Positions 6,896-15,534 of a stretch of DNA of 43,471 nt are shown piece by piece. The notes below the pieces were generated by a model. The model worked only from the letters and a program-made list of their open reading frames with translations, was not told where the DNA came from and ran no database searches. The DNA is from Bacteroidaceae bacterium (GTDB taxonomy: Bacteria > Bacteroidota > Bacteroidia > Bacteroidales > Bacteroidaceae), in the NCBI GenBank assembly GCA_017398805.1, contig JAFQEZ010000063.1, positions 1-43,471 on the forward strand, in the 5' to 3' direction. The first letter of the stretch is position 1, and each line of letters begins with the position of its first letter. Made by a program: the position numbers and the translations under genes.

Positions 6896-8545
6896 ATGAT
6901 TAAAAGATTTTTACCCACATTGGCTGCACTGTTCCTTTTAGCAGCCGTTTCGTCAGCGCAGACAGGATCCACACCGAGCATTCTGCCAAAGCCCACCAAG
7001 ATAGAGGCCGGAAATGTCAACGCCAAGTTCACATTGGCTCCTGAAGCGAAGATTGTTTGCAAGTTCGATGACAAGAACCTCAAGTTCGCCCTCAATGAGT
7101 TGGACCGTTTGACAACAGAGATTTTCGGCGTAAAATTCAAGAGAAGCTCAAAAGTCAAAGGCACAGGGAATGTAATCATCCGTCACGACTCATCAATAAA
7201 GGAGGAGGGTTACAAGCTTGCGATTACACCGGAGAACATCATTATCAAGGCAAAGGATGCTGCAGGAGTATTCTATGCAGTGCAGACATTGAAGCAGATT
7301 GTCCCCGTACAGGCTTACGAGACACCGCTCGACCTGAAGTCACTGGCATTGCCTACACTCTGCATCGAGGATGCGCCGCATTTCGTGCACCGAGGTTTCA
7401 TGCTCGACTGTTCACGTCACTTCTGGGACGTTGAGACAGTAAAGGAGATGATCGACATCCTTGCCATGCATAAGATGAACCGCTTCCATTGGCATCTTAC
7501 GGAAGACCAGGGCTGGAGAATAGAGATAAAGAAATATCCGTTGCTCACCGAAATAGGCTGCCTTCGTGAACAGACTACCACAGGACACAACGAGGGACTC
7601 GACGGCATACCTTATGGAGGCTACTACACACAGAACGACATCAAGGAAGTAGTCAAATATGCTCAAGAGCATTTCATAACAATCATCCCTGAAATCGAGA
7701 TTCCCGGACACTCTCTCGGTGCACTGAGCGCATACCCATGGTTAGGTTGTGAGGGCGAGAAGGGCAACTACAAGACATGGGCCTACTGGGGCGTATCGAA
7801 GCAGATTGCATGCGCAGGACGTGAAAGCACATTCAAGTTCTGGGAGGATGTACTCACCGAAGTGATGGATCTTTTCCCGGGCGAGTACATACATATCGGT
7901 GGCGACGAAGCACCGCGTGACATGTGGAAGGAGTGCCCCGACTGTCAGAAACGCATAAAAGAGAACAACCTCAAGAACGAGGCAGAACTGCAGTCATACG
8001 TAAATGCCCGCATCGAGAAATTCCTGAACCGGCACGGACGTAAGATGATCGGCTGGGACGAGATCCTCGAAGGCGGTGTAAGCAAGGAAGCGACCATCAT
8101 GTCATGGCGTGGCACAGAGGGAGGCATCGCGGCGGCAAAGAAGGGCAATAATGTTATAATGACACCAAGTGCATATTGCTACCTTGACTACCGTCAGACA
8201 ACTGACCGCAAAGACGAACTTGACAGCAACGGGAGTTATGTACCTTTGCGCAAAGCCTACTCATTCAACCCCTATGAGCAGTTGGCAAAAGATGAACAGA
8301 AATACATCATGGGTGTACAAGGCAACCTATGGACAGAGTATGTCACAACACCTATGCAGCTCCAATACAAGACATTGCCACGTTTGGGTGCCATTGCCGA
8401 AATCGGTTGGAGTAACCCCGACCCTGCAACCAAGGACACCGAAGAGTTCATCGGCCGTGCCAAGGAACTCGCACGCTACTACAGCGTATTCGGCTGGAGT
8501 TTCGGCCGTCACTTCTATGAGGACGGCGTACAGGTAGGTTGGTAA
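6896..8545 (+). CDS. Secreted GH20 beta-N-acetylhexosaminidase
   Basis: This 549-residue enzyme has a signal peptide (about 1-21, ending SSAQ), a GH20b-type N-terminal alpha/beta domain (about 28-150) and a GH20 TIM barrel. It releases terminal beta-GlcNAc or beta-GalNAc from glycans in the periplasm or at the cell surface. HWHLTEDQGWRIE and the catalytic GGDEAP pair (Asp337, Glu338) are present, as is the later WGNLWTEY-type motif (GVQGNLWTEYV). Length is typical for Bacteroidales GH20 enzymes. It is divergent to the ROK kinase and followed on the same strand by a sialidase, the enzyme that would expose its substrates. Confidence 0.95.
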   Translation: MIKRFLPTLAALFLLAAVSSAQTGSTPSILPKPTKIEAGNVNAKFTLAPEAKIVCKFDDKNLKFALNELDRLTTEIFGVKFKRSSKVKGTGNVIIRHDSSIKEEGYKLAITPENIIIKAKDAAGVFYAVQTLKQIVPVQAYETPLDLKSLALPTLCIEDAPHFVHRGFMLDCSRHFWDVETVKEMIDILAMHKMNRFHWHLTEDQGWRIEIKKYPLLTEIGCLREQTTTGHNEGLDGIPYGGYYTQNDIKEVVKYAQEHFITIIPEIEIPGHSLGALSAYPWLGCEGEKGNYKTWAYWGVSKQIACAGRESTFKFWEDVLTEVMDLFPGEYIHIGGDEAPRDMWKECPDCQKRIKENNLKNEAELQSYVNARIEKFLNRHGRKMIGWDEILEGGVSKEATIMSWRGTEGGIAAAKKGNNVIMTPSAYCYLDYRQTTDRKDELDSNGSYVPLRKAYSFNPYEQLAKDEQKYIMGVQGNLWTEYVTTPMQLQYKTLPRLGAIAEIGWSNPDPATKDTEEFIGRAKELARYYSVFGWSFGRHFYEDGVQVGW

Positions 8546-8619
8546 CGTTTTTATCCATAAATATTTAACCATTAATTAAAATTAAGAAAAATCATATCGC
8601 AATATAGCAGCAGATAGTC

Positions 8620-8627
8620 TATTTTTG
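8620..8627 (+). promoter_or_regulatory. -7 box for the sialidase gene
   Basis: TATTTTTG followed by CGG fits the TAnnTTTG consensus, 43 bases before the sialidase ATG, so the gene probably has its own promoter despite lying behind the hexosaminidase. No clean -33 TTTG is visible. Confidence 0.45.
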
Positions 8628-8669
8628 CGGAGTTCAAGAAAAGATATTAACTAACCTTTAATTCAACTT

Positions 8670-11600
8670 ATGAAAAAGACATTTACCTTTATTCTCTCAC
8701 TCTTTGCTGTGGCAAGTGTGTGGGCTCAGGTGCCTTTCAAGGTAACCACCATTGAGAATGGCGAGTTTGCCGAGGGTACAACCTGGTACACCATGGGCAT
8801 TGGCGAGGGCGCGAAACTTATCAAAGACAATGAAGGAGCCGAATTCATCACATTGGGTTCTGCTCTTGTAACAGGTGCCGATGAAGAGCTATGGTGCTTT
8901 GTCGGTAATGAAACCGACGGTTATGCTGTATACAACAAGCAAGCCGGTCCAAGCAAGGTGCTTGCTTCAAAGAAGACCATGAGTGCCATTGCCGGTTACG
9001 GAGGTACAGGTGGTTCAACCTATCCTACAATGCAGGACGCATCAGATCTTCCTGAGGGTTACGTTGGCCGTTGGGATTTCTCTACATCGGACAAGATTGC
9101 CGATGTTGACGGTTACTTCATGAAGATTCATGGAACGGACTACGCTGTGAACAACTTCGGCGGCATCGGAAAACTTGCTTTTTGGGCAGAGGGTGCAGAC
9201 GCAGGCTCAACAATCGTCTTCACCGCAGCTGAGGCATCTACAGAAATTCTTGCGTCAAACGGTAGCTTTACCGCAAGCAACGCAAACGGTACGTGGCACT
9301 CAAAATGGGAGAGCAGCGTGCTTGCAGGGTTCTCTCTTTCGGCAAATGCCAACAACATGACTACATCGGGCGATTACATTGCCGGATATTCAGGCCTGTC
9401 GGGTACATGTACCTATACTCTTACCGCCCCCGAGGGTTTGGTAGTGACTGGCTACAGCTTTGATTTTGTCAATACAAACAACGATGGCAGTTATGCGCTG
9501 ACACTCACGGCCGAGGGCAAGAGCTATACTTCATCAGCCACATCACAGCATCTTGATGTTGAAGTCGCTGAGCCTGCACGTATGGTATCTTTCTCACAGA
9601 CCGGTGCCAACAAGGGTATTACATACTCCAATTTCATTGTCTACATGAAGCTTGATGTGCGTACACCCGAGCCGTCGGTAGATGTATTTACAACCACTCC
9701 TGCAACAACCCCTTACCGTATTCCGGCAATCACAACCGCAAGCAACGGTAACATCATTGCGGTTGCCGACTACCGTCACAGCCGCGCCGATATTGGAATG
9801 GCAACAAACGGCCGTATCGATATCCGTGCCCGCATAAGCAAGGATAACGGTGAGACATGGGGCGATATTTTCGATGTTATTCAGGGTAAGGGTGCTGCAG
9901 GTATCGACCCCTCGAATAATGACATGTATGTAGGTTTCGGCGACCCGGCTATCGTTGCCGACCGCGAGAGCAACCGCGTACTCTTGATTACATGTTCAGG
10001 CAACGTTTCGTTCCCCAGCGGTACACGCAACAATCACCAGGGTATCGCCCATTTCTACAGCGATGACAATGGTGAGACATGGAGCGTACCCGAAGACCGT
10101 TCGGAACACATATATGCCCAGTTCGACAATACATCGCATGGTCCCGTGCGCGCAATGTTCGTGGGTTCGGGCAAGATTTCACAGAGCCAGTATATAAAGG
10201 TAGGCGATTATTACCGCATCTACTGCGCAGTGCTTGTGAAGAACGTGAACAGCACACACGTAAACTTTGTACTTTACAGCGACAACTTCGGTGAAAGCTG
10301 GACCGTACTTGGCGGCGGTGAGATTTCTCCAATCCCGAGCGGTGGTGACGAGCCAAAGGCCGAGGAACTCCCCGACGGTTCAGTAATCATCAGTTCACGT
10401 ACAAGCGGCGGACGTATCTACAACATCTTCTCATATACTGACAGCAAGAAGGCCGAGGGCTCATGGGGTACAGCACAGTACTCAAATGCAAACAATAACG
10501 GTACAATAGCTGTGAACAACTCTACCAATGGCGAAATCCTCTTTGTTCCTGCAAAGCGAACTGCTGATGACAAGAAGGTTTATCTTGCATTCCAGTCGGT
10601 TCCCCTGGGTTCCGGCCGTGCGAATGTAGGTATATATTACAAGGAGCTTGAGACACTTGCCGACTTTATTACTCCGCAGGCAATAGCTGCCGATTGGGAC
10701 GGTCGTCATCAGGCAAGCTACCTCTCGGGTGCATACTCTACAATGACCCTGCAACATGACAATAATATCGGTTTCCTTTATGAGGAGGATACTTATGGCG
10801 GCAACGGCGGTTACACAATCGTCTACAAGAACTACAGCGTAGAGTACCTCACCGACAGCGCATATGTATATGACGCAGATGTCGACAAGACGGCAATTGT
10901 TGCAGCAGGCCTTGATTCAAAACTCGATGCATTCGATTCAGACGCCCCTGCTTATGTGGGCGCAGCAGACAAGAACTCTGTTGACGCTCTTGGAGCACTC
11001 ATCGAGGCATACAAGACTGCTCCTTCATATGAGGCATATGAGGCTATCAACGCAGCCATTGCCAACCTCCCTAAACTTGAGGTCGAGGCTGGCAAGTGGT
11101 ACCGCATACGCAACACCGAGCGCAGCAGCGCGACTCTCTACCTCAACCCTGAGGCAAACCGTGTATCAACAGCAACATCAAATGTAAGCAACGCCAACCA
11201 GTTGTTCTCATTTGTTCCTACAGGCAACGAGAAAGAGTATTATCTCTACAACGGAAACTTCGAGTACTATCTCGGTCCTCTCGGTGCAAATGAGACACAG
11301 CCGGCCGTGCTTACAGAAACAACATCTGCCGGCAAATGGACCATAAGCAGCACTGCGGATGGCAAGAGCTCTATCATCTGCCAGAACAAGACAGGCAGCA
11401 ACACAGGACTTCACCTTGCCAGTGACAATGTGCGCCTTGTGCCTTGGACAAACAATGCTCCCGCATCATTGTGGTACATTGAACCTGTAGAGGAGTTCGA
11501 ACTCACTATTGACGGTTTCGCTGCAGTGTGCATGCCATTCACAATGACTCTCCCCGAGGGTGTTGTTGCTTATACTGCAGGCACAGCACAGGAGGTTGAG

Positions 11601-12035
11601 GGTGTAACAGTCGCTCCATTGACAGAGTACGGCAAAGAGGTTGTTGCTGCGGGTATTCCGGTAATCCTTGCAGCCGAGAACGGCACATATACAATCGGTG
11701 TAGGAGATGCAGCCGATACATTCGAGGGTGACAACCAGCTACAGGGTGTACTGAAGAGCAAGAGCGTAAGCGGATCGAATGTTTATACTCTCAGTGGCGA
11801 AGCATTCGTAAAACGTGCATCGGCATCCGGCACAATCAAGGCAAACACAGCTTACTACACAGCCGACAGCGAGGCTGCTTCAATTGAATTGAAGAAGGGC
11901 GAGACAACCTCTATCGAGGGCGTTGCCGTGGAAAATGGACAGACCAGATTCTACGACCTCAAAGGCAATCATGTAGAGAAACCAACCCGTGGTATATATG
12001 TAACATCCGAGGGTAAAAAGGTATTGGTAAAGTAA
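8670..12035 (+). CDS. Multidomain GH33 exo-sialidase with type IX-like C-terminal tail
   Basis: This 1121-residue secreted protein has a signal peptide (1-20, ending VWAQ). A beta-rich, probably carbohydrate-binding region of about 310 residues precedes the GH33 propeller. The catalytic arginine motif is YRIP (Arg350), and three Asp boxes are visible: SKDNGETW (Asp at 392), SDDNGETW (466) and SDNFGESW (538). The C-terminal third holds a helical FIVAR-like segment (about 730-805), a WYRIRN beta-trefoil-like region and a tail reading FYDLKGNHVEKPTRGIYV, resembling type A C-terminal sorting domains used by type IX secretion. It releases sialic acid from host glycans. It is much longer than a minimal sialidase because of the flanking binding modules. 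A strong terminator follows 22 bases later. Confidence 0.94.
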   Translation: MKKTFTFILSLFAVASVWAQVPFKVTTIENGEFAEGTTWYTMGIGEGAKLIKDNEGAEFITLGSALVTGADEELWCFVGNETDGYAVYNKQAGPSKVLASKKTMSAIAGYGGTGGSTYPTMQDASDLPEGYVGRWDFSTSDKIADVDGYFMKIHGTDYAVNNFGGIGKLAFWAEGADAGSTIVFTAAEASTEILASNGSFTASNANGTWHSKWESSVLAGFSLSANANNMTTSGDYIAGYSGLSGTCTYTLTAPEGLVVTGYSFDFVNTNNDGSYALTLTAEGKSYTSSATSQHLDVEVAEPARMVSFSQTGANKGITYSNFIVYMKLDVRTPEPSVDVFTTTPATTPYRIPAITTASNGNIIAVADYRHSRADIGMATNGRIDIRARISKDNGETWGDIFDVIQGKGAAGIDPSNNDMYVGFGDPAIVADRESNRVLLITCSGNVSFPSGTRNNHQGIAHFYSDDNGETWSVPEDRSEHIYAQFDNTSHGPVRAMFVGSGKISQSQYIKVGDYYRIYCAVLVKNVNSTHVNFVLYSDNFGESWTVLGGGEISPIPSGGDEPKAEELPDGSVIISSRTSGGRIYNIFSYTDSKKAEGSWGTAQYSNANNNGTIAVNNSTNGEILFVPAKRTADDKKVYLAFQSVPLGSGRANVGIYYKELETLADFITPQAIAADWDGRHQASYLSGAYSTMTLQHDNNIGFLYEEDTYGGNGGYTIVYKNYSVEYLTDSAYVYDADVDKTAIVAAGLDSKLDAFDSDAPAYVGAADKNSVDALGALIEAYKTAPSYEAYEAINAAIANLPKLEVEAGKWYRIRNTERSSATLYLNPEANRVSTATSNVSNANQLFSFVPTGNEKEYYLYNGNFEYYLGPLGANETQPAVLTETTSAGKWTISSTADGKSSIICQNKTGSNTGLHLASDNVRLVPWTNNAPASLWYIEPVEEFELTIDGFAAVCMPFTMTLPEGVVAYTAGTAQEVEGVTVAPLTEYGKEVVAAGIPVILAAENGTYTIGVGDAADTFEGDNQLQGVLKSKSVSGSNVYTLSGEAFVKRASASGTIKANTAYYTADSEAASIELKKGETTSIEGVAVENGQTRFYDLKGNHVEKPTRGIYVTSEGKKVLVK

Positions 12036-12057
12036 ATACTTAAACTGCCATACATGC

Positions 12058-12091
12058 AAGTGGGTGATCCAACGGGGTCACCCACTTTTTG
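12058..12091 (+). terminator. Intrinsic terminator of the sialidase gene
   Basis: A 10-bp perfect stem (AAGTGGGTGA 12058-12067 with TCACCCACTT 12078-12087) with a 10-base loop is followed by TTTTG. It sits 22 bases past the sialidase stop codon. Confidence 0.92.
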
Positions 12092-12443
12092 TTGAGGGTG
12101 AATAAAAAGCAAAGTTCAAGGCTTGTGCAAGTGAGCTAAACATAAAGTTTACTTTAATGTTTTACAGCGAACGAAGCCAAGGCTCGCCGCAGGCAGTGCG
12201 CTTGTGCAGGCTTCAAAACCGCAACCGACGCTGTAATGCGAGAGCAGAGAATGCTTGTATTATATGCCGAGCTACGAGGAGGAAAAGCCACTTAGTGGGT
12301 TAATTTACTAAGCGTAAATGAGGATTTTGAAGGCAAACGTAACACAGAAATTTACTTTTTAGTCACCCCCGTTTATAATGATTGACAAGATACAAGGCAA
12401 AAGGGATATACATTGCTACCCGACTGAGCACACCCCGCCAGAC
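12092..12443. other. Non-coding 350-bp gap with inverted repeats
   Basis: No convincing gene lies between the sialidase terminator and the 3' end of the PP2C gene. The segment is relatively GC-rich in the middle. It carries TTACAGCG (12162-12169) matched by inverted CGCTGTAA (12229-12236), enclosing a segment with GCTTGTGCAGGCTTC. A near-copy of part of it (GCTTGTGCAAGTGAGC) lies at 12121-12136. It resembles a dispersed intergenic repeat or the remnant of a mobile or structured RNA element, but nothing was matched. No clear terminator for the PP2C operon was found here. Confidence 0.35.
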
Positions 12444-13613
12444 TCATTTCTTCTTCGCTGATGGGTCCGGTTCATTATTCACGATCTGCAAAGAGATCGA
12501 ATCCGAAGCTATCGAATCATTCCGGATTGAATCATTTGCTACCGGCTCAACCGGTACTGTGGCATCCTCAACCTTATCACCGCCTTCTGCTTTAGGCAAA
12601 ACAGCACTCTTTTGTCCTTCACCTGCCGGAACTTCGTCACCTGCAACAAAAAGATATGAAAGTGCAAAACCTGCAAGCATTCCTATCAGGAAGGCCCCTA
12701 CTACCCACAGATACGGGAAAGCGGGCTTTTTATCGTCCGGCACAGTAATGGAATGCGCCTTGAGATTCTCGACCGGAGTGCCCGCCACATCGGGTTGATC
12801 TTCAACATCTTCACTTGCATCTTCATCCTTAACATCCGTCACAGGATCATCTATCGGAGCTATTGCAGCATCCACTACAATGACCGTAACATTGTCCTTT
12901 CCACCGGCACTTTTCGCATCCTCTATCAGAATATTCACTTTCTCTTCAGGAGATACCGTCATGGAGAGGACAGACGAAATCCTATCCGACGGGACAAGGT
13001 CGCTCAAACCATCGGAACAGAGCATAAGCGTTGAGGTGGGAACAAGAGGAAACGAAGATGTCTCTACATATTCACCGCCCTCCTCCTTGAACTCCTCGGA
13101 ACCGACATAATGGCTTATGACATTCCTTTGAGGATGCAACATAGCCTCCTCTTCCGAGATAAGGCCATTGTCCTCGAGATAACCTACTACCGACTGGTCA
13201 TGCGAGAGTTTTCTGAGTTTGCCGTATGCATATTGATAGAGACGTGTATCGCCCACATGCACCATATTCACCCTGAGATCGGCAACCTCTACAAGTACCG
13301 CAGTGAGCACGCAACTCATGCCACTCAGTTCCTCGCTTTTACTCTTCCCCTCCAGCACCTTGTCGTTGGCACTTATCACAGCCTGTTTCAGCAGCTCAAG
13401 ACGCTCGCCATTGGGGTATTTCCCAAGATACTCCACGATTGTGTCACGGGCTATCGCTGCAGCAACCTCACCTCCCTCATAACCGCCGACACCATCTACC
13501 ACAACCGCCAACAGATGTCCCTCGTCCCAGATATTCTGAACTACGAATGTATCCTCATTATTCTTGCGGACACATCCCATATCTGTATTTCCGAAAAAAG
13601 ATATACCCTTCAT
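12444..13613 (-). CDS. PstP-like PP2C Ser/Thr phosphatase with C-terminal TM helix
   Basis: This 389-residue PPM/PP2C phosphatase has a catalytic domain at about 1-248. Its metal ligands and motifs are NNED (18-21), DGVGG (40-44), GDTRLY (121-126), SHDQS (137-141), CSDGLSDLV (199-207) and GGKDNVTV (237-244). An acidic linker leads to one TM helix (about 300-323) and a short Asp/Ser-rich tail. The layout of catalytic domain, linker and single TM helix matches PstP, which dephosphorylates Ser/Thr kinases and their cell-wall substrates. It is the last gene of a five-gene unit containing a TM Ser/Thr kinase and FHA protein, so it most likely reverses that kinase. It starts four bases after the stop of the upstream gene. 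Confidence 0.93.
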   Translation of the reverse strand: MKGISFFGNTDMGCVRKNNEDTFVVQNIWDEGHLLAVVVDGVGGYEGGEVAAAIARDTIVEYLGKYPNGERLELLKQAVISANDKVLEGKSKSEELSGMSCVLTAVLVEVADLRVNMVHVGDTRLYQYAYGKLRKLSHDQSVVGYLEDNGLISEEEAMLHPQRNVISHYVGSEEFKEEGGEYVETSSFPLVPTSTLMLCSDGLSDLVPSDRISSVLSMTVSPEEKVNILIEDAKSAGGKDNVTVIVVDAAIAPIDDPVTDVKDEDASEDVEDQPDVAGTPVENLKAHSITVPDDKKPAFPYLWVVGAFLIGMLAGFALSYLFVAGDEVPAGEGQKSAVLPKAEGGDKVEDATVPVEPVANDSIRNDSIASDSISLQIVNNEPDPSAKKK

Positions 13614-13617
13614 AGCA

Positions 13618-14598
13618 CTACTTTTTTACCACTTTAAAATCCAGTCCCACAGTTCCCGACAACAACAGCGTCGAGTTGTTTGCAAGGTCGTACCAATGTA
13701 TTGAACCACCTTTACTCTCTTTCATAACCCTCTCATTAAGTATGGTCGGGGCAAATGCAGCCACCTGGAAGCGTCCGTCGATATGCTTTATCTGCAGATG
13801 CGAATCAATGACACTCGTGCTGTTCACCTTGATGAAGGAGTTTCCTTCACGCGCCTCATTCTGACCCGAGACATGGACAAGGTCCTCCACTATCGAATAG
13901 TCATAAATACAACTGCTGCTTGTGTAATAAAGTTTTGCTATGGCTGGTTTTGACAATGTCACATCATGCTGCTTTATAACATTGACATCCTCGCACATTG
14001 TCCTGTCAAATTCATAACGGAAATAGTTCTCTCCAATGATTACCTGACCTTTCATGGAACCGAAATCGATATTGAAATCCTTGAGAGACATCACATTCGA
14101 GTCATCGAGTTTGATGGATACGTGCACATTGGTCTGCATATTAGTGTTGCTGTGCCTTGCGCCACGTTTCTCTTCAAGTTCGGCAACCGTGGTGATATGT
14201 CCTTCACGTACCAGCAATGCATCCTTGCCGTTCTGTGAAATCTCGTCGACCCCACATGGCAGGATATTGAACGACCAGTGCTTGACGCTCATGACATTGC
14301 TCTTGTTGGCCTTGCCATAAGCCTTCAATATACCATAGAAACGTTTTATTACCGTCGGGAGCAATATCTTGAAATGGGGCAGCTCCACCTCATAGTCAGT
14401 AGGTGTCATGATTACCCTGAAATATGTAGGATATATCACAAGGTCATCTATAGACCACTTCTTCACTACGCTTTCAAAATGGCTGCAAAGTTCATCGACA
14501 ACTCTTTGATTGGTAATCTCGTCACCCTCATATACTTTGCCTGTACTTTTATGTCCTTTGGGCTTGAACAGGCCTATCATTCCTTTTAAAATTCCCAT
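13618..14598 (-). CDS. Uncharacterised cytoplasmic partner protein, possibly FhaA/DUF3662-like with a degenerate FHA fold
   Basis: This 326-residue soluble protein has no signal peptide or TM helix, and I do not firmly recognise the family. The N-terminal half (about 30-100) with VIYPTYFRVIMTPTDYE recalls the N-terminal domain that precedes FHA in actinobacterial FhaA. The C-terminal half is beta-rich and ends in a pattern (SHLQIKHIDGRFQVAAF, later LLLSGTVGLDFKV) that could be an FHA sandwich without the canonical phosphothreonine-binding residues. It lies between the FHA and PP2C genes with six- and four-base gaps, so it is almost certainly cotranscribed and functionally tied to them. The FhaA comparison is an inference. 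Confidence 0.6.
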   Translation of the reverse strand: MGILKGMIGLFKPKGHKSTGKVYEGDEITNQRVVDELCSHFESVVKKWSIDDLVIYPTYFRVIMTPTDYEVELPHFKILLPTVIKRFYGILKAYGKANKSNVMSVKHWSFNILPCGVDEISQNGKDALLVREGHITTVAELEEKRGARHSNTNMQTNVHVSIKLDDSNVMSLKDFNIDFGSMKGQVIIGENYFRYEFDRTMCEDVNVIKQHDVTLSKPAIAKLYYTSSSCIYDYSIVEDLVHVSGQNEAREGNSFIKVNSTSVIDSHLQIKHIDGRFQVAAFAPTILNERVMKESKGGSIHWYDLANNSTLLLSGTVGLDFKVVKK

Positions 14599-14604
14599 AA
14601 AATT

Positions 14605-15498
14605 TTATTCTTGCTTTGTAAAAAGAAGACGTACAGCCTTACTGAGCACAATCACATCACCGTCCTTCAATGGGAGCGGTATAAGAGTATCCTCAATGTT
14701 TACAGGGTCTCCTTCACCTCTTGCTACGGAGGTTCTCTTTCCCGAACGGCGCAGACCGCCTTCATCCACATACAACATGAAACCATGCTTCTCGCTGTAT
14801 GATATATGCGCATGATTGCGGCTCACATATTTGTTCTTGTCATATTGCGGTGACTCGACATTGTCATCAATGGCAATATCGTTCCGCCTTACAGAACCGT
14901 TGTCCAATGAAGCAATCCTGCCTACACCGATATTATACGCCTTCCCCGGTTCAAGGATGTAATACTGTTCTACAGTGGATCCCGAACCTGGAACAACCTC
15001 CACTCTTGCACGCATTACAGTATCCTCGCTCACCTCCTCATCAATTGTCATGCATATGCCTGTCAGGATTTCAAGAGCACCGGGCCTTTGCACGGTACTG
15101 TAGTTTCTCACACGGATAGAGGAGAATTTCACACCCTGCTCATCGTAAAGTTTCTTTGCAAGTTCATTCTTGAACTTGCTGTTGTCCAACAGCAGATTCA
15201 CCATGCTGTCCTCGGTCCAGAGAGTCAGATTCTTCTCTTCGAAATTGAACTTCTGTCCTTTAAAGTTCTTCTTTACATTCTTGAGTACAGCATCAATGAC
15301 TTTATCCTGTATATCAATTGAATTGGCGCCTATCGGTTTTCCCTTCGGTTCCACTTCACGGACCTCCTTGATCGTATTGTCTTGCTGCTCTACCTCACCG
15401 GACTGCACTGTAACCGGTTCACTTGCAGGAGCAGACGGTTTCTCACCCTTCTTCCCGTTTATCAATCCTGCAATAAACTCAAAAAATGATTTTCCCAT
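14605..15498 (-). CDS. FHA-domain phosphopeptide-binding protein
   Basis: This 297-residue cytoplasmic protein has a charged, Pro-rich N-terminal linker (15-60) and a mixed alpha/beta domain (about 60-180). A C-terminal FHA domain (about 186-297) has the hallmark GR (193-194) and SRNHAHI (226-232). FHA domains bind phosphothreonine peptides, often those of the neighbouring kinase. The alpha/beta-then-FHA order is like FhaA of actinobacteria rather than a stand-alone FHA. It sits directly between the kinase and the unknown 326-residue protein, with 36- and 6-base gaps. A loop in the FHA domain (KRTSVARGEGDP) is longer than usual. Confidence 0.9.
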   Translation of the reverse strand: MGKSFFEFIAGLINGKKGEKPSAPASEPVTVQSGEVEQQDNTIKEVREVEPKGKPIGANSIDIQDKVIDAVLKNVKKNFKGQKFNFEEKNLTLWTEDSMVNLLLDNSKFKNELAKKLYDEQGVKFSSIRVRNYSTVQRPGALEILTGICMTIDEEVSEDTVMRARVEVVPGSGSTVEQYYILEPGKAYNIGVGRIASLDNGSVRRNDIAIDDNVESPQYDKNKYVSRNHAHISYSEKHGFMLYVDEGGLRRSGKRTSVARGEGDPVNIEDTLIPLPLKDGDVIVLSKAVRLLFTKQE

Positions 15499-15534
15499 AT
15501 ATAAAACTGTTTAAAATCCGCAATAAAGTATATC

